DNA from: Papaver somniferum
Lineage: Eukaryota > Streptophyta > Magnoliopsida > Ranunculales > Papaveraceae
DNA: 64,000 nt
Assembly (NCBI RefSeq): GCF_003573695.1
Contig: NW_020621936.1
Coordinates: forward strand, 186,001-250,000
Reading direction: 5' to 3'
Part shown: in pieces, positions 46,035-58,342 of the stretch
How positions within the stretch are numbered: position 1 is the first letter of the stretch
Layout: each line of letters starts with the position of its first letter
Notes under the pieces: generated by a model
The model's input: the letters and a program-made list of their open reading frames with translations, nothing else
The model's database searches: none
Told to the model about the DNA's origin: nothing
Made by a program: the position numbers and the translations under genes

Positions 46035-46659
46035 TGTTGATGGTGGTTTTTAGCTTAGGGTTAAAATTGTAAAACCTTGCATCTGATGTGACGTCACTCT
46101 GTAAGGAAACGGAGCCATGAGTGTTAACCTCTCCACTGTCATATTTATTGAGTCATTCAATATATTTACATGAAATTTATATAGACTGGCGCATGTAGCA
46201 ATCCTAGATGTTCTGTAAATTTCGGCGACTTGCCTATATTCGCTTAATATAAGTTTCTTTGAATGCTTTCTATGTTATGTTCCCGGATGAACCCTTAATG
46301 TTGATATGGCATGACAATTTGTGTTCACTCGCAGCAGAGTAGCATGAATTTCCAAATATCAAGTATAAGGTCTTTGCATGAGGTATTCAATCAGAAAGCA
46401 TGTTGCTCTCTGGCAATGAACTTAAAGAACTCTGTGTCAACACATAGAATTCAATCAATTACTTTTGCGCCTTGCGCAGTATACCAGACCTTGTTTGCCG
46501 AAAGTAAGCCTAGGAAAACTAGGAAATTAATCCGCCATGGATTAGTAGGTGCAAAACCTTGCCCAGAATCATAAAACAGGGAGCCGCAGCAGCAAAGGGA
46601 GGCGTGGCCATGCCTTAGGCCAGCTGGCGCCACTTGCCGTTAGCCACGCCCCATCCTAA

Positions 46660-46960
46660 ACCGGCCCTATTTTCCTCGACCAATCAGGTTGCTTTAAACT
46701 CGCCACACGCACATAAGTTGTGGTCGGTCCCATACTTGCCGGCCCCATTTTCCATCGACCAATCAGGTCGCGTTAAAGCCTTCACACTCACACCAAAAGT
46801 GTAGCCACGCCCATGCTTGGCCACCCCCCCCCCCCCCCCCCCCCCGACCAATCAGGTCACTTTAAAATGAGCCACAAGCATTAGAGATGTGGTCGCGCCT
46901 TATGTTTGGTCGGCCCCTTTTCTTAACCAGTCAAGTCGCTCTAAACTCGCCACCATACAT
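46660..46960 (+). repeat. 80-bp tandem units in the solo LTR, with C22 tract
   Basis: Four units containing cgaccaatcaggt(c/t)gc and a following tttaaa occur at about 46677, 46755, 46845 and 46923. A run of 22 C lies at 46824-46845 directly before the third unit. Confidence 0.7.
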
Positions 46961-47134
46961 TAAAGGCCAAACGCGCCCTGCCACGCCACCATACTAACTG
47001 GCAAGCCAAACGCGCCATGCCGCGCCACCATACTAACTGGCAAGCCAAACGCTCCCTGCCACAATAACATATTAATCGGCATGCCACTCTGCTGCAGTAA
47101 CATGCAACGAGCCACTTTAGCCTTGGCCATGCCG

Positions 47135-47600
47135 CCAGGACCTAATTTTGGACACGACGCCAAATCCTAACCTTGGTTTTTCCGCCAAGCCCTAACTTTG
47201 GCCACGACGCCAAATCTTAACCTTGGACACGCTGCCAAGCCCTAACTTTGGCCACGACGCCAAATCCTAGCCTTGGCCACGCCGCCAAGCCCTAACTTTG
47301 TACACGCCGCCAAATCCTAGCCTTGGCCACGCTCCCAAGCCCTAACTTTGGCCACGACACCAAATCCTAGCCTTGGCCACGACGCCAAATCCTAGCCTTG
47401 TCCACGCCGCCAAGCCCTAAATTTGGTCAAGGCGCCAAATCCTAGCCTCGGCCACGCCGCCATGCCCTAAAATTGGCCCCGCCAAGCCCTAACTTTGGCC
47501 ACGGAGCCAAATCCTAGCCCTGGCCACGCCGCCAAGCCCTAATTTTGGCCACGGAGCCAAATCCTAGCTTTGGCCATGCCACAACGCCACAGGTGTGGCC
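47135..47600 (+). repeat. Minisatellite of about 26/50-bp units in the solo LTR
   Basis: Alternating half-units ccttggccacgccgccaag and ccctaactttggccacgac, each with a caaatccta or ccctaa joint, repeat about eight to nine times. Copies differ by single bases and small deletions. Confidence 0.8.
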
Positions 47601-47639
47601 ATGCAACAACGTCACAGGCGCGGCTATGTCATTATGCCA

Positions 47640-48360
47640 TTAACAGGTGCCAACAGAATGTGGCCATAATCAACGGCCGCCCTCTCTCCTGAATTAAAAT
47701 CTCAGTCATCCAAGTTCGCCACGGAACTGACAGACTTGTGGAAAGTTTCAAGCGACCAGCTGCCTAAAACTAGTTGCCATGGCTACGCCAAGCGCCAATT
47801 GCACCACCGTGCCACTGGCATGCACGAGCCATGCCCGCCATGCCACATTGCCACTGGCGTACACAAAAACGCCATCGCGCCATTATCAGGCGCCAACACA
47901 ATGTATCCATAATCAACGGCTACCCTCCTTCATGAGATGCGATCACAGCCATCGAAGTTCGCCACCGAACTGACAAACCTATGGCAAGTTTTAGGCGACT
48001 AGCCATAACGAGCCTGATAGCATTACATGTTATTTTCCTGCGGTAAGTCCCTTGACTTTGACTTGCCACACATAGAAAAGTGCTACATGTTTTCCACGAA
48101 TACACTCGAGACATCAAACATGTCACAAACTGGGGAATGCTCATCAGGGTAATTGTCTGGCGGTTTACAGCGTGCGGCGTGCAATGCGCACATTACAAGA
48201 AAGTGTCATGAAGCGGGACAATTAGTGGTGGTGAAAAGTAATGGTGTAAACGAATTCACTTTCTTCATCATGGAAGCATAATTTATGACGGTTACACGAA
48301 TTCACTTCCTTCATCATGGAAGCATAATGACTGACGGTAACACGTTACTATATTCTTCCA
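47640..48360 (+). repeat. Further duplications in the solo LTR
   Basis: A block of about 110 bp (tcaacggccgccctct ... cgccacggaactgac) at 47665-47770 recurs at 47905-48000. A 55-bp block (cgaattcactttcttcatca, tggaagcataat, tgacggt) is doubled at 48251-48350. Confidence 0.65.
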
Positions 48361-48801
48361 CCACTCAATCGTTTCCACTTCCTACGAGACCAAGGTACGT
48401 TTCAATATGACTTGTATAAATAGGCTTCACCTATTTTCACCAAAGGACAAGGTTTGGTCGGCAACAACACAGTATCTAGAAATCACCTGGTATCTTTCCA
48501 TTCGGCTAGCCAGTTCTACTTTCAGATACGAGTCATAAAGAACCACACCTTCAGAATCAACTATTCTTGTCTCAATAATCTCTTCGCTTCCCTCCCTAAG
48601 ACCAACCCTTCTCCTTTACTTTTGTGACCGAAACAAGCCTGGAACGACCATTTCTTGGTTTAGGCCAGGATTGTACAGATTGATCTCTCGAATCAAAAGT
48701 ACTCCCGTGCAGTGCATTGTTTAGGGTTTAGATTCGTTTCTCATCCACACACCCGAAATTACCAAAATCAGCAGAAACAGTTTTCACCCACAAACACATC
48801 T

Positions 48802-50045
48802 TATACAGTTAACCATTAAATACAGTTTCATCCAATACAGTTAACCATCAATGCAATAAAATAAGATGCAAACCAGTTTCATTCAATACATACTCATTAC
48901 AATAAAAATCTTATTTTCAGTAGAGTTGGATTAGAATATCTCCAGGTACTTCAAATACATAACTCACATCTATTTATACTAAAATGAAAAAACATAACCA
49001 AGTTACACCCATGTACTTCAACCAATTCAAAAATTAATCATGCAATTTTAAAAATAAAATCAAAACAAAGTTAGGGTTTGGGAACTTATGAGTTCTAGGA
49101 GACATTTTGTGAAATTGATTTGTTCAAACCCTAATAAGGTTATAAATCTTTGATGATCGAGTTGGTGTTTTTGTTTGCAGACGGCAGAGAAACCAATTTC
49201 AACGATGATGTCTCCAATTTCAACTAAAAAGACGATGATACTGGATTTAATGATGTATATATAGACGATGATACTGTTGATGTCTTTGTTGGTAAGCAGA
49301 AGGTGGGGAAACCGAACATAGTGATGGATAAAGACAGGCGAAGGAGAAAGAGAGACGGTGGTGTAACTGCTGCATTTTTTTTTAAATGGTCGAGAGAAAA
49401 GGAAAGAGCCATAGTAGGGTAATGGAGCACATTTTTGTTAAAGGGTATTTCTGTTTGTTTGAAATAAAAATATTTACAGTCTATTTGACTCATATGGAAA
49501 GTTTACTCGTCCATCTGAAACCGGAAAAGTACTTTTTTTGGGAAAATGACACATTTTCTGATAAAAGGAAAGCCGGATACTTTTGATGTTGGACAATCTT
49601 GATCTAGGTTATTTAAGTTTGGCCAATGCAGTACGGATTTAAAAATAAATTTTCCCGTAATAGTTATTTTCAGCTTTAAGTTTTGTAAGTTTAATTCTTG
49701 CAAAGAATGAATTCATGAAAACAATCGATGACTTACATGGCAAAAATACTACTTGGATTGAATGTATCGATCACCTTTAGTCAAAAACAATTCTGTCATG
49801 GAAGAAATATACTGGCATTCGCAAAACGAATCATTGACTGTGAGCTCCCTTCTAAATCAGTAGAGAAACACAAATGGATGCATCCCATTGTGGCGGGGTA
49901 ATTTCGTTAATAAAATCTAAAGGTAAGTTGTAGGGGGAAAATTCATCCTGTGTTGTTCAGAAATCTAAAACCTAGTCCAAAGTTATCTTTCCATCTAATA
50001 AAAATGATTTCCTATGAGTAAATTAGTGTTTGGGTTGTAGATTGA
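48802..50045. other. Non-coding repeat-derived DNA
   Basis: cagtttcatccaatacagtt-type phrases continue from the DNA to the left of the solo LTR. A minus ORF at 49224-49493 and others are short and unassigned. The segment 49505-49560 resembles 40450-40530. No gene is supported. Confidence 0.45.
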
Positions 50046-51530
50046 AATACCATTTAGTCCTAGATATAATATATTAGAGAGAGTTTGGTCCAGTGGACCT
50101 AGTCAATTGTCTGTTTATTGTTTGGTCCTAGAAATTATGGTTTGGTCCTAGAGTGATGTCATGGATAATGTAATTATCGTTTTTGGTGGCAGAAATACCC
50201 TTTCAGATCCATATAAAAGAATTTCTTAGCACAAAAGAAATCTGAGTTTCAGATCTAGTTTCTCTCTATTTCTTGATTATTTTTTTCTCTGTTGTTGTTG
50301 GTGTTTGAATATGATGAAGACGATGGTGTTGAAGATGAAGAAGACGATTAAGATGTTGTTGTTGTTTGATGATGAAGACGATGGTGTTGAAAATTTCTGT
50401 TTTAATATGATGTTGTTGCTACTATTTATGATGATGATGAACCTTTATCATGTTGAAGAAGATAAAAACGATGATGATTTCTGTTGTTGTTCGTAGCTTG
50501 AATCTTATTTGAATGAAGTTGTAAGTTTCAGATCTACGAAAAAACCTTGAAATTCTTTGATTTCTTTATCGTTTTATTCTTCTTCATCATCAATTGGATC
50601 TCTGTTCTTGATTTTTTTTCGTCATCTTCATCGTCTCCATCATCGTTTGCTGCTGCTGCTATTGAAGATGATGAATACAAAGATTTTTGATGAAGTTCAT
50701 TGATTAGAATGAAATCTTTTGAAGAATGATGAAGACGACGAAGTTCATCAAACAGAATGAACTCTGATTTTTTATGGATTTTTTTTTTTGTGTTCATGTT
50801 AAAGAATGAACTCTGTTTTAGATCTTGAATTATTAGGTATTCATCTTAAAGAATGAACTCTGTTCTAGGTTTGAATCAGTTAGTTTTCGTTAGGTGTTCA
50901 TTTTGACGAATGAACTCTGATTTTTGTTCATAATTATGAACTTTTGATTGGGTGTTCATTTTAAAGAATGAACTCTGATTTTTTGTTCATAATACTGAAC
51001 TTTGATTGGGTGTTCATTTTGACGAATGAACTCTGATTTTTGTTCATAATTATGAACTTTGATTGAGTGTTCATTTGGAAGAATAAACTTTGTTTCATAT
51101 AGATTTTATTAGTTGTTCATTCAAAAGAATGAACTCTGTTTTCATATAGGTTTTATTAGGCGTTCATTTGAAAGAATGAACTCTATTTTCATATAGGTTT
51201 TATTAGGTGTTCATTTGAAAGAATGAACTCTTGTTTTTATTCATAATAGTGGAGTTTTTGTTGTGTGTTCATTTGAAAAAATGAACTCTGATTTTTTGTT
51301 CTTAATAACAAAATTTTTGTAGAATTTTAATGAAATGTGATGAAGTTCATAGCATATAATGAAGTGTACAGTTCTCATGAAACAAAATGAATGCAAATCT
51401 ACAAAAATCCTGATAGTTCATCAAACAGAATAAACTGCTACAACAAAATAAGTAGAAATTAACACGGAAGGGTACTTTGGACCATTTAATATTTTCAAAT
51501 AATTATGAAGCATACATGAAATGCTTTTTT
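50046..51530. repeat. Low-complexity repeat block with palindromic gttcatt/aatgaac units
   Basis: A GAT/GAA-rich stretch (50310-50770) is followed by about eleven units at 50756-51290 spaced 44-65 bases apart, each holding a palindrome such as gttcattttaaagaatgaac with a 7-bp stem. Outer phrases tttggtcctaga on the left and aaaggaccaggc on the right are roughly inverted, so the block may be a decayed inverted-repeat transposon. No coding is evident. Confidence 0.55.
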
Positions 51531-51984
51531 CCGTAGTAACTAATAGTCATGGGACCACCTAAAAAAGGACCAGGCGATTATTACCCATTTTGGTATAATA
51601 GAAATTCGTTGGCCCGTTAGTCAACTAAGTCGACTAACGGATCCGTTAAAATAGTAAAGTTTTGTTAGTTATAGTATTACCACTATGCCTAAACGGCTCA
51701 AAATTAAGCATCTTCCGCCAACAATAATAACGTGTACGGTCAGAGATGTGTTTATGGTAGGGTTCAAAATCCTTTCGGGATATTAGATTCAGAGATAAGG
51801 GAAGAAATCCAATTGGGGAAAGAACTAGGGCAAGAAAAAGAGATCTTACATTTTGTTTCACTTCGAAGTTATTTTAAGGGAATTTTCGGAATAACGTCTT
51901 CCTGCTGATTTTGTGGAGTACAAGTATCATATGACGAATAAGAATGGATCCAAGTAATTAATTAGATTATTGTTTTGGGTTAAA
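51531..51984. other. Intergenic, no gene seen
   Basis: A palindrome-like cgttagtcaactaagtcgactaacg lies at about 51615. Nothing else is notable; it borders the copia element whose left target copy (ttaaa) is at 51980-51984. Confidence 0.4.
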
Positions 51985-52528
51985 TGTCAGGATTTTTTTA
52001 GGGAATCACTGACAACCGCGGAATAACGGATCTTGAGATATTTTGATGAATAATAAGTAAACCAAACACAAGCAACTATAATAATACGAGAAAGATAAAT
52101 CAACTCACAAGACACAAGATTTATAGTGGTTCGACTAATACATACAACTTGTATATATTGTCTACGTCCACTTTGAGCCGCACCAACTCAAATCCACTAT
52201 GAAGAAAAACGATTACAGCGTCGTGTGAATCCCAGCAAACCCTTGGTTACACCGCAACAATTACCCGAGACGATAACCTTGTCTCTTGTTTCTCACCAAT
52301 ATACTCTCACAATGAAACCCTAGCTTTAGCCGTAAAAGCTATACAAGAAATCTCTCACCGATCTCTTAATTGTTTTCTACACAATGCACTAATTCTACAA
52401 GGCCTAACTACCTATTTATATAGGTTACAAACTTGGCCACCAAGAATTCTAACCGGTTTAGGAAACCCCTTCCCTAAATAACCACGGCTAACTTTAGGAA
52501 ATAATTAATTAGTCTTCAATAACTAACA
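51985..52528 (-). repeat. 3' LTR of the minus-strand copia element
   Basis: Minus-strand start TGTTAGTTATTGAAG at 52528 and end AATCCTGACA at 51985. The polypurine tract aaagtgggagatt precedes it at 52529-52541. Confidence 0.95.
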
Positions 52529-52655
52529 ATCTCCCACTTTGAAGACTTATTGATTGTCTTCTAATCTTCAACTTTGGATTGACGGTGCTAAAACATCTTC
52601 CTTGTTAGTGCGGCTCCCCTCCCAGATCGTCATTCTGAGAGACCAACTAAAGCCT

Positions 52656-55600
52656 TCAGAGCTTTAGCTTGTCTGATGTAACTCCCTTGGTAAACATATC
52701 CGCCAGATTCTTTGAACCAAGAATCTTCTCGAGCTTCAACTCTCCTTCTTCTAAGAGATCCAGAATTAAATGATAACGGATATCTATATGCTTCGTCCTA
52801 GCATGATAGGCTGAGTTCTTGGCTAAATGTATAGCACTTTGACTATCGCTAAACAGAACATTATCTCTTTGTTCCTTTCCAAACTCAATTAATAATCCTT
52901 GTAACCAAATCATCTCCTTGTTTGCTTCCGTCACCGCTACGTACTCCGCTTCCGTAGTAGACAATGTCACCAACTTCTGTAACCTTGAGTTCCAACTCAC
53001 TGCAGCTGACCCTATAGTATAAACATAACCGGACGTACTTCGCCTTTTATCCACATCACCTGCGAAGTCTGCATCCACATAACCCCTCAAAATAGAACCA
53101 CCTTTTCCATAGCACAATGGTACGTTTGTGTTACCTCTCAAATACCTGAGAATCCACTTCACAGCTTCCCAATGTTGTTTTCCTGGGTTGCTTGCATATC
53201 TACTCACTACTCCCACTGCATGTGCAATATATGGTCTCGTGCACACCATAGCATACATTAGACTCCCAATAGCCGAAGAATATGGTAAGTTAGTCATGTA
53301 CTCCTTTTCTTCATCTGTCTTCGCACACTGCATACTTGAAAGACGAATTTGACTTCCAAGTGGAGAACTAACTGGTTTAGCATTCTCCATATTGAACCTT
53401 TTCAACACTCGTTCAATATATTCAGCCTGACTAAGCATAAGTTCACCCTTAGCTCTGTCTCTTATGATCCTCATACCAAGAATCTGCTTTGCTTCACCAA
53501 GATCTTTCATAGCAAACTCGATTGATAATTGTTTCTTCAAATTCTCAACTTCTTGTAGAGATGTTCCGGCAACCAACATATCATCCACATACGGTAGTAA
53601 TATGATGTAGTCAGAATCATTCCTTTTGAAGTAACAACAATGATCTTCATTACACCGTGAGTAACCACTTCTATGCATGAAGTTATCAAACTTCTTGTAC
53701 CACTATCTCGGGGCTTGTTTTAAATTATACAAACTCTTCTTTAGCTTGCAAACCATCTCTTCCTTGCCTTTTACTATGAATCCTTCTGTCTGCTTCATGT
53801 AAATTTCTTCATCTAGGTCACCATGAAGAAAAGTTGTCTTTACATCCAACTGTTCAAGGTAGAGATCTTCAGAATCCACTAGACTTAACACTACTCGAAT
53901 AGTAGTCATCTTCACAACTGGAGAAAATATCTCGTTGTAATCAACACTAGGTTTTTGCTGGAAACCTTTCACAACCAACCTCGCCTTGTAGCGAATTTCT
54001 CCATTTGCTTCAGATTTCATCCGATAAACCCACTTGTTATGCAACGCCTTCTTACCTCTTGGTAATTTTACTAACACCCAAGTGTCATTCTCATCAAGTG
54101 AATTTATCTCATCCTCCATACCAAGTTTCCACTTGCCTGAATCATCACTCGCTAGTGCTTCTTTAATATCTTCAGGTTCGCCTCCATTCGTAAGTAATAG
54201 ATAATTCAAAGCATACCTTGGGTTTGGTTCAGGAGTTCTTAAAGATCTTCGTACTTCTTGTGAAACTGTAGGAATAACTCCCACTGCAGTAGAAGTCTCT
54301 TCAACTTGTACTTCTCTGCCATCAGCAACATCATGCTCTTTTTGTTCCACACTTCTTCCAGAAACATCATCAATATCGATATACAACTCCTTATTGACGT
54401 TGCTTGACCTGACATCTTCAACTTGTGTTGTATTCATGTCCTTGTACAGCTCATTCTCATTAAAAGTGACATCTCTACTTCTAATAACTTTGTGACCCTC
54501 ATAGTCCCAAAGTTTATACCCAAAAGCGTCGATTCCATAACCAAGGAATATACACTTCTTTGCTTGAGCACATATATTAGACCTCTCATCGGGACTAAGA
54601 TGAACATAACCAACACAACCAAAAACTTTCAAATAGGAAAGATTTACCTTTTTGCCAGTCCAAACCTCCTCTGGTATCTTCATATCTAATGGACTACTAG
54701 GTGTCTTGTTAATTAGATAAGCAGCCGTCTCTGTTGCATGTGCCCAGAAGGTCTCGGTCAAACCAGACTGCAACCTCATGCACCTTGCACGTGCATTTAA
54801 CGTCCAATTCATACGTTCTGCTACTCCATTCTCCTGTGGTGTCCTTGGAATTGTCCTCTCCAAACGAATTCCATTCGTAGCACATAACTGTAAGAATTTT
54901 GTTTTGTCATACTCACCACCATTGTCTGACCTTAGACACTTCAACTTCAGACCAGTTTCTGTTTCAACCAAAGCTTTCCACTTCTTAAACACTTCATACA
55001 CATCGAACTTATTCTTCATGAAGTAAAGCCACACCTTCCTTGAGTGATCATCAATAAAGGTTACATAATATTGAAACCCGTTGTGAGATGCAACATCAAT
55101 TGGTCCCCAAACATCCGTGTGAACCAAATCAAGTTTTACACTTCTCAAGTCTCTTCCTCCTCTTCTGAAACTAACCCGTTTTTGTTTTCCAAGAACACAG
55201 TCTTCACAAAAACTCCTCAATAGACTTCACCTTAGGTAGATATCCTCCCGAACATAGTATCTTCATGTTCTTCTCACTCATGTGCCCTAATCTTCTATGC
55301 CATAAGTTAGTGTCTTCACCACTACTAGCCACTGCTAAAGTAGTTCCATCTGAAGTCCGGTATAGAGTATTGACTCTAACTCCACGAGCTAATACCATAG
55401 CCCCTTTCTTTACTTTCCAATTGTATTTCAATAACACAACTTCACAGTCATCATCGCAAACTTGGCCCACAGACACCAAGTTCTTCTTAAAATTTGGAAC
55501 GTGTCGTACATCCTTCAATTTCCATGTCGAACCATTGACTTTCAAGATCACATCACCCAAACCGATGATGTTGCATGCTTCACCGTCACCTAAGAATACT

Positions 55601-56619
55601 TGGCCATAGGATCCTTCTTTATAAGAGATCATAATACTCTTATCACCCGTTGCATGGAAAGAAGCTCCCGAGTCTATAATCCAAGACTCATCTTGCTTGT
55701 CCTTAGAGAGTAGTAGAAAACCTTCCGTAATCACCTTCTTGTTATCAACAAGGACCTTCACCGGTTCCGCAGCTGCAGCTACGTTGACCTCTTCTTGATT
55801 ACCTTTGTTTCCACCATTATTAGCACCTTTGTTTTCCGGACAATCGCGCTTAAAGTGTCCTACTTTCTTACACGCCCAACACTCAACAACACCTCTAGGA
55901 CGGGATTGAGATCTCCCCCTAGACTTTCCTCTAGACTTCCATCTGGATTTGTTGTTGTTCCGATTTGAACTCCTGCCTCTATCTTCTTCTTGCATACTTA
56001 AGGCCGAGATTGAAGTACTAGAACCGTAACCTTGTTCTATTCTTCTCTCCTCTTCATCAATTAACCTTTGTTGCACATCATCAAGCTTCAACTTCTCGCT
56101 CCCTGCGGAATTTCTAATGGTTGTCCTTGCAGCCTCCCAACTCTTTGGTAATGACGACAACAACCGCAAAGCTTGAACTTCATCATCAAAAGTAATACTA
56201 ACTTTTGAAAGCTGGGAAATAATTGATTTAAACTTCCCAAGATGTGCTGAAATCGCTTCGCCTTCTTGCATCTTCAGATTAAATAATTGTTCACACAACA
56301 TAATCTTCCCCGAGGCTGATGACTTCTGATATACCTTTTCAAGTTTATCCATAAGATCCTTCGTACTAGTTTCCTCTTGTACGTTATTGTAGACTTCCTC
56401 CGTTAGACATCTACGGATCACGGCTACACACTTGCGATCAAGAGTTGTCCATTCATCGTCTTTGCGTGCTCCATTTTTCGCAACTCCACCCAATGGATCA
56501 GCAATGTCTTTCTCATAAAGGTAGTCTTCCATCTGAGACTTCCAAAACGCAAAGTTCTTCCCATTAAAAACTTTAACCCTAGCTACCGTACTTTCGTTAT
56601 TATCACCCATAACTCCCAC
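52656..56619 (-). pseudogene. Copia gag-pol polyprotein with one frameshift and one nonsense codon
   Basis: The start at 56619 (MGVMGDNNES) leads a UBN2 gag (FNGKNFAFWKSQMEDYL, then LMDKLEKVYQ), an Arg/Ser-rich stretch and the knuckle CWACKKVGHFKRDC. Protease has WIIDSGASFHAT; GAG-pre-integrase has LWHRRLGHMSEKNM. A single extra T near 55208 shifts the frame just before CEDCVLGKQ. Integrase has YVTFIDDHSRKVW, SDNGGEY and PQENGVAERM. RT has NKWVYRMK, QLDVKTTFLHGDLDEEIYM and, after a TAG at 53703-53705 where copia proteins have Gln or a similar residue (QAPR*WYKKF), YVDDML. RNase H has DADFAGDVDKRRSTSGYV, STTEAEYVA, DSQSAIHLAK and TKHIDIRYH, ending NLADMFTKG. About 1320 residues in all. It resembles the Tork/Tnt1 branch. 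Confidence 0.95.
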
Positions 56620-56658
56620 TCCAATCGTACTACGATAAACCCTAAAGCTCTAACCCGA

Positions 56659-56670
56659 GCTCTGATACCA
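56659..56670 (-). other. Primer binding site of the minus-strand copia element
   Basis: tggtatcagagc on the minus strand, an exact match to the usual Met-tRNA site, two bases inside the 5' LTR. Confidence 0.95.
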
Positions 56671-56672
56671 GT

Positions 56673-57216
56673 TGTCAGGATTTTCTTAGGGAATCACTGA
56701 CAACCGCAGAATAACGGATCTTGAGATATTATGATGAATAATAAGTAAACCAAGCACAAGCAACTATAATAATACGAGAAAGATAAATCAACTCACAAGA
56801 CACAAGATTTATAGTGGTTCGACCAATACATACAACTTGTATATATTGTCTACGTCCACTTTGAGCCGCACCAACTCAAATCCACTATGAAGAAAAACGA
56901 TTACATCGTCGTGTGAATCCCAGCAAACCCTTGGTTACACCGCAAAAATTACCCGAGACGATAACCTTGTCTCTTGTTCCTCACCAATATGCTCTCACAA
57001 CGAAACCCTAGCTTTAGCCCTAAAAGCTATATAAGAAATCTCTCACCGATCTCTTAATCGTTTTCTACACAATGCACTAATTCTACAAGGCCTAACTACC
57101 TATTTATATAGGTTACAAACTTGGCCACCAAGAATTCTAACAGGTTTAGGAAACCCCTTCCCTAAATAACCACAGCTAACTTTAGGAAATAATTAATTAG
57201 TCTTCAATAACTAACA
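56673..57216 (-). repeat. 5' LTR of the minus-strand copia element
   Basis: 544 bp. Minus strand TGTTAGTTATTGAAG...CCTGACA. A tatataaatagg (about 57100-57111 on the minus strand) is the likely promoter TATA box. Confidence 0.95.
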
Positions 57217-57221
57217 TTAAA

Positions 57222-58342
57222 TTAGTGTAATTGATTTTATGATGGTGTTGTTCCGTAATAATTGAGCTTGTAAAAGTAAAACAAAATCTTAACATCATGG
57301 TGATGTATGACTGTGGATCTAGAAATGACTAGAGTGAGTCGTGGTTTAATTCATCATCTGATGCAGAAATGGGTTGTTTGAGGAAACGGATCTAAACACA
57401 TATAGTTCTATAATTCAAGAAATGGGGCAAGTTGATTGGTGGAGCCTGCATCAAGAAAGGAAAGTGAACTAAGTATGAATCTCTCTGACTCTCTCTTTTC
57501 AGCGTTACTATACTAGTTGAGGTAGCTAGTTCAAGGGATAATCACCAAGGAATTCATGTGAAATCAGTACCATAGTTTTGTTATTAATCACCGTCGTCTC
57601 TGAGATATTATCTAAGCCATCTCATAAAGGTTCCAAAATATTTCTCCACCAATATGAGTGGAAATTTGTACATTAAACTAATTCGAGAGGAAACGAATAT
57701 AGCATTTGACTTTGAGAGTAAGAAATTTAAAAGAGGTGGTTGTGCGGGTTGAATCGTAGGACTGGTATCGATCTCCATTTTTTTCTTTCAAATTAACCGA
57801 TGTTAACGCTAAACTATAAGTTAGACCGAAATTGTTACTTGACTTAGTTGACTAATGGGTCAACAACACAAACACTAAATTGGACAAACATGGGATCCAA
57901 ATCCTTTACCATACCAAAACTTACGACCTAAACACTAACTAATTTACTCATTTCTTATCAATCCACATGAATTATTTTTTATTTTTTATTTTTTATTTTT
58001 TTCTTTCCGCCGCCGAATGTCTTTTTAAATTTTTGAACACTTCACCAACTTACTATATATCAGTGGGTTGTACAATGGGGGATATCTTGTCGCGAAACAC
58101 CTCGAGTTGGGCATATGAAACGCTTGCTAGCTCGTAATTTCAGATCGAACTCTTGGAAATTGGAAGTAACAGTACTAGATTTAATAAAGATTCAACACTA
58201 TTGCACTGTTACTAACATTGGGAGGAAATAGTCCGAAAAAGAAACTATAACATATTAAAGAGCAAATGCAATTAATACTTTTAGTAACCAAGTAGCAACG
58301 ACGCCGCCAACTAGTTAAACATTTATGCTAATTAATTAATAT
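57222..58342. other. Intergenic 3' of the ERF gene, no gene seen
   Basis: AT-rich, with (tttta)n at about 57975-58000. No ORF or repeat with support. Confidence 0.5.

Larger units (their letters stand above)
46035..48796 (+). repeat. Solo LTR, 2762 bp, with internal minisatellites
   Basis: The sequence runs from tgttgatggtgg (46035) to cacaaaca (48796), with TGTT/AACA ends and a perfect 5-bp target duplication catct at 46030-46034 and 48797-48801. Joining the flanks restores a continuous repeat motif. A tataaatagg at 48415-48424 looks like the LTR promoter. No primer site or coding lies inside, so it is a lone LTR left by recombination. GC content is higher than around it. Length and tandem repeats fit a large Ty3-type (Tat/Ogre-like) LTR, but that lineage call is inference. 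Confidence 0.82.
51985..57216 (-). mobile_element. Ty1/copia LTR retrotransposon, nearly intact, 5232 bp
   Basis: Two 544-bp LTRs (51985-52528 and 56673-57216) are flanked by a perfect 5-bp target duplication, ttaaa (51980-51984 and 57217-57221). The LTRs differ at 15 positions by my count (2.8 percent). The Met-tRNA primer site, a polypurine tract and one long gag-pol frame are present in the correct order on the minus strand. Only two coding lesions are seen: a one-base insertion in a T-run and a single TAG. It is the youngest LTR element of the window by LTR identity over its full length. Confidence 0.96.

Noticed and set aside
46824..46845. C22 run as a quadruplex or regulatory site
   Set aside because: A plain homopolymer in a minisatellite; more likely slippage or assembly noise.
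47135..47600. CRISPR-like regular repeats
   Set aside because: Units are contiguous minisatellite copies without unique spacers, within a plant LTR.
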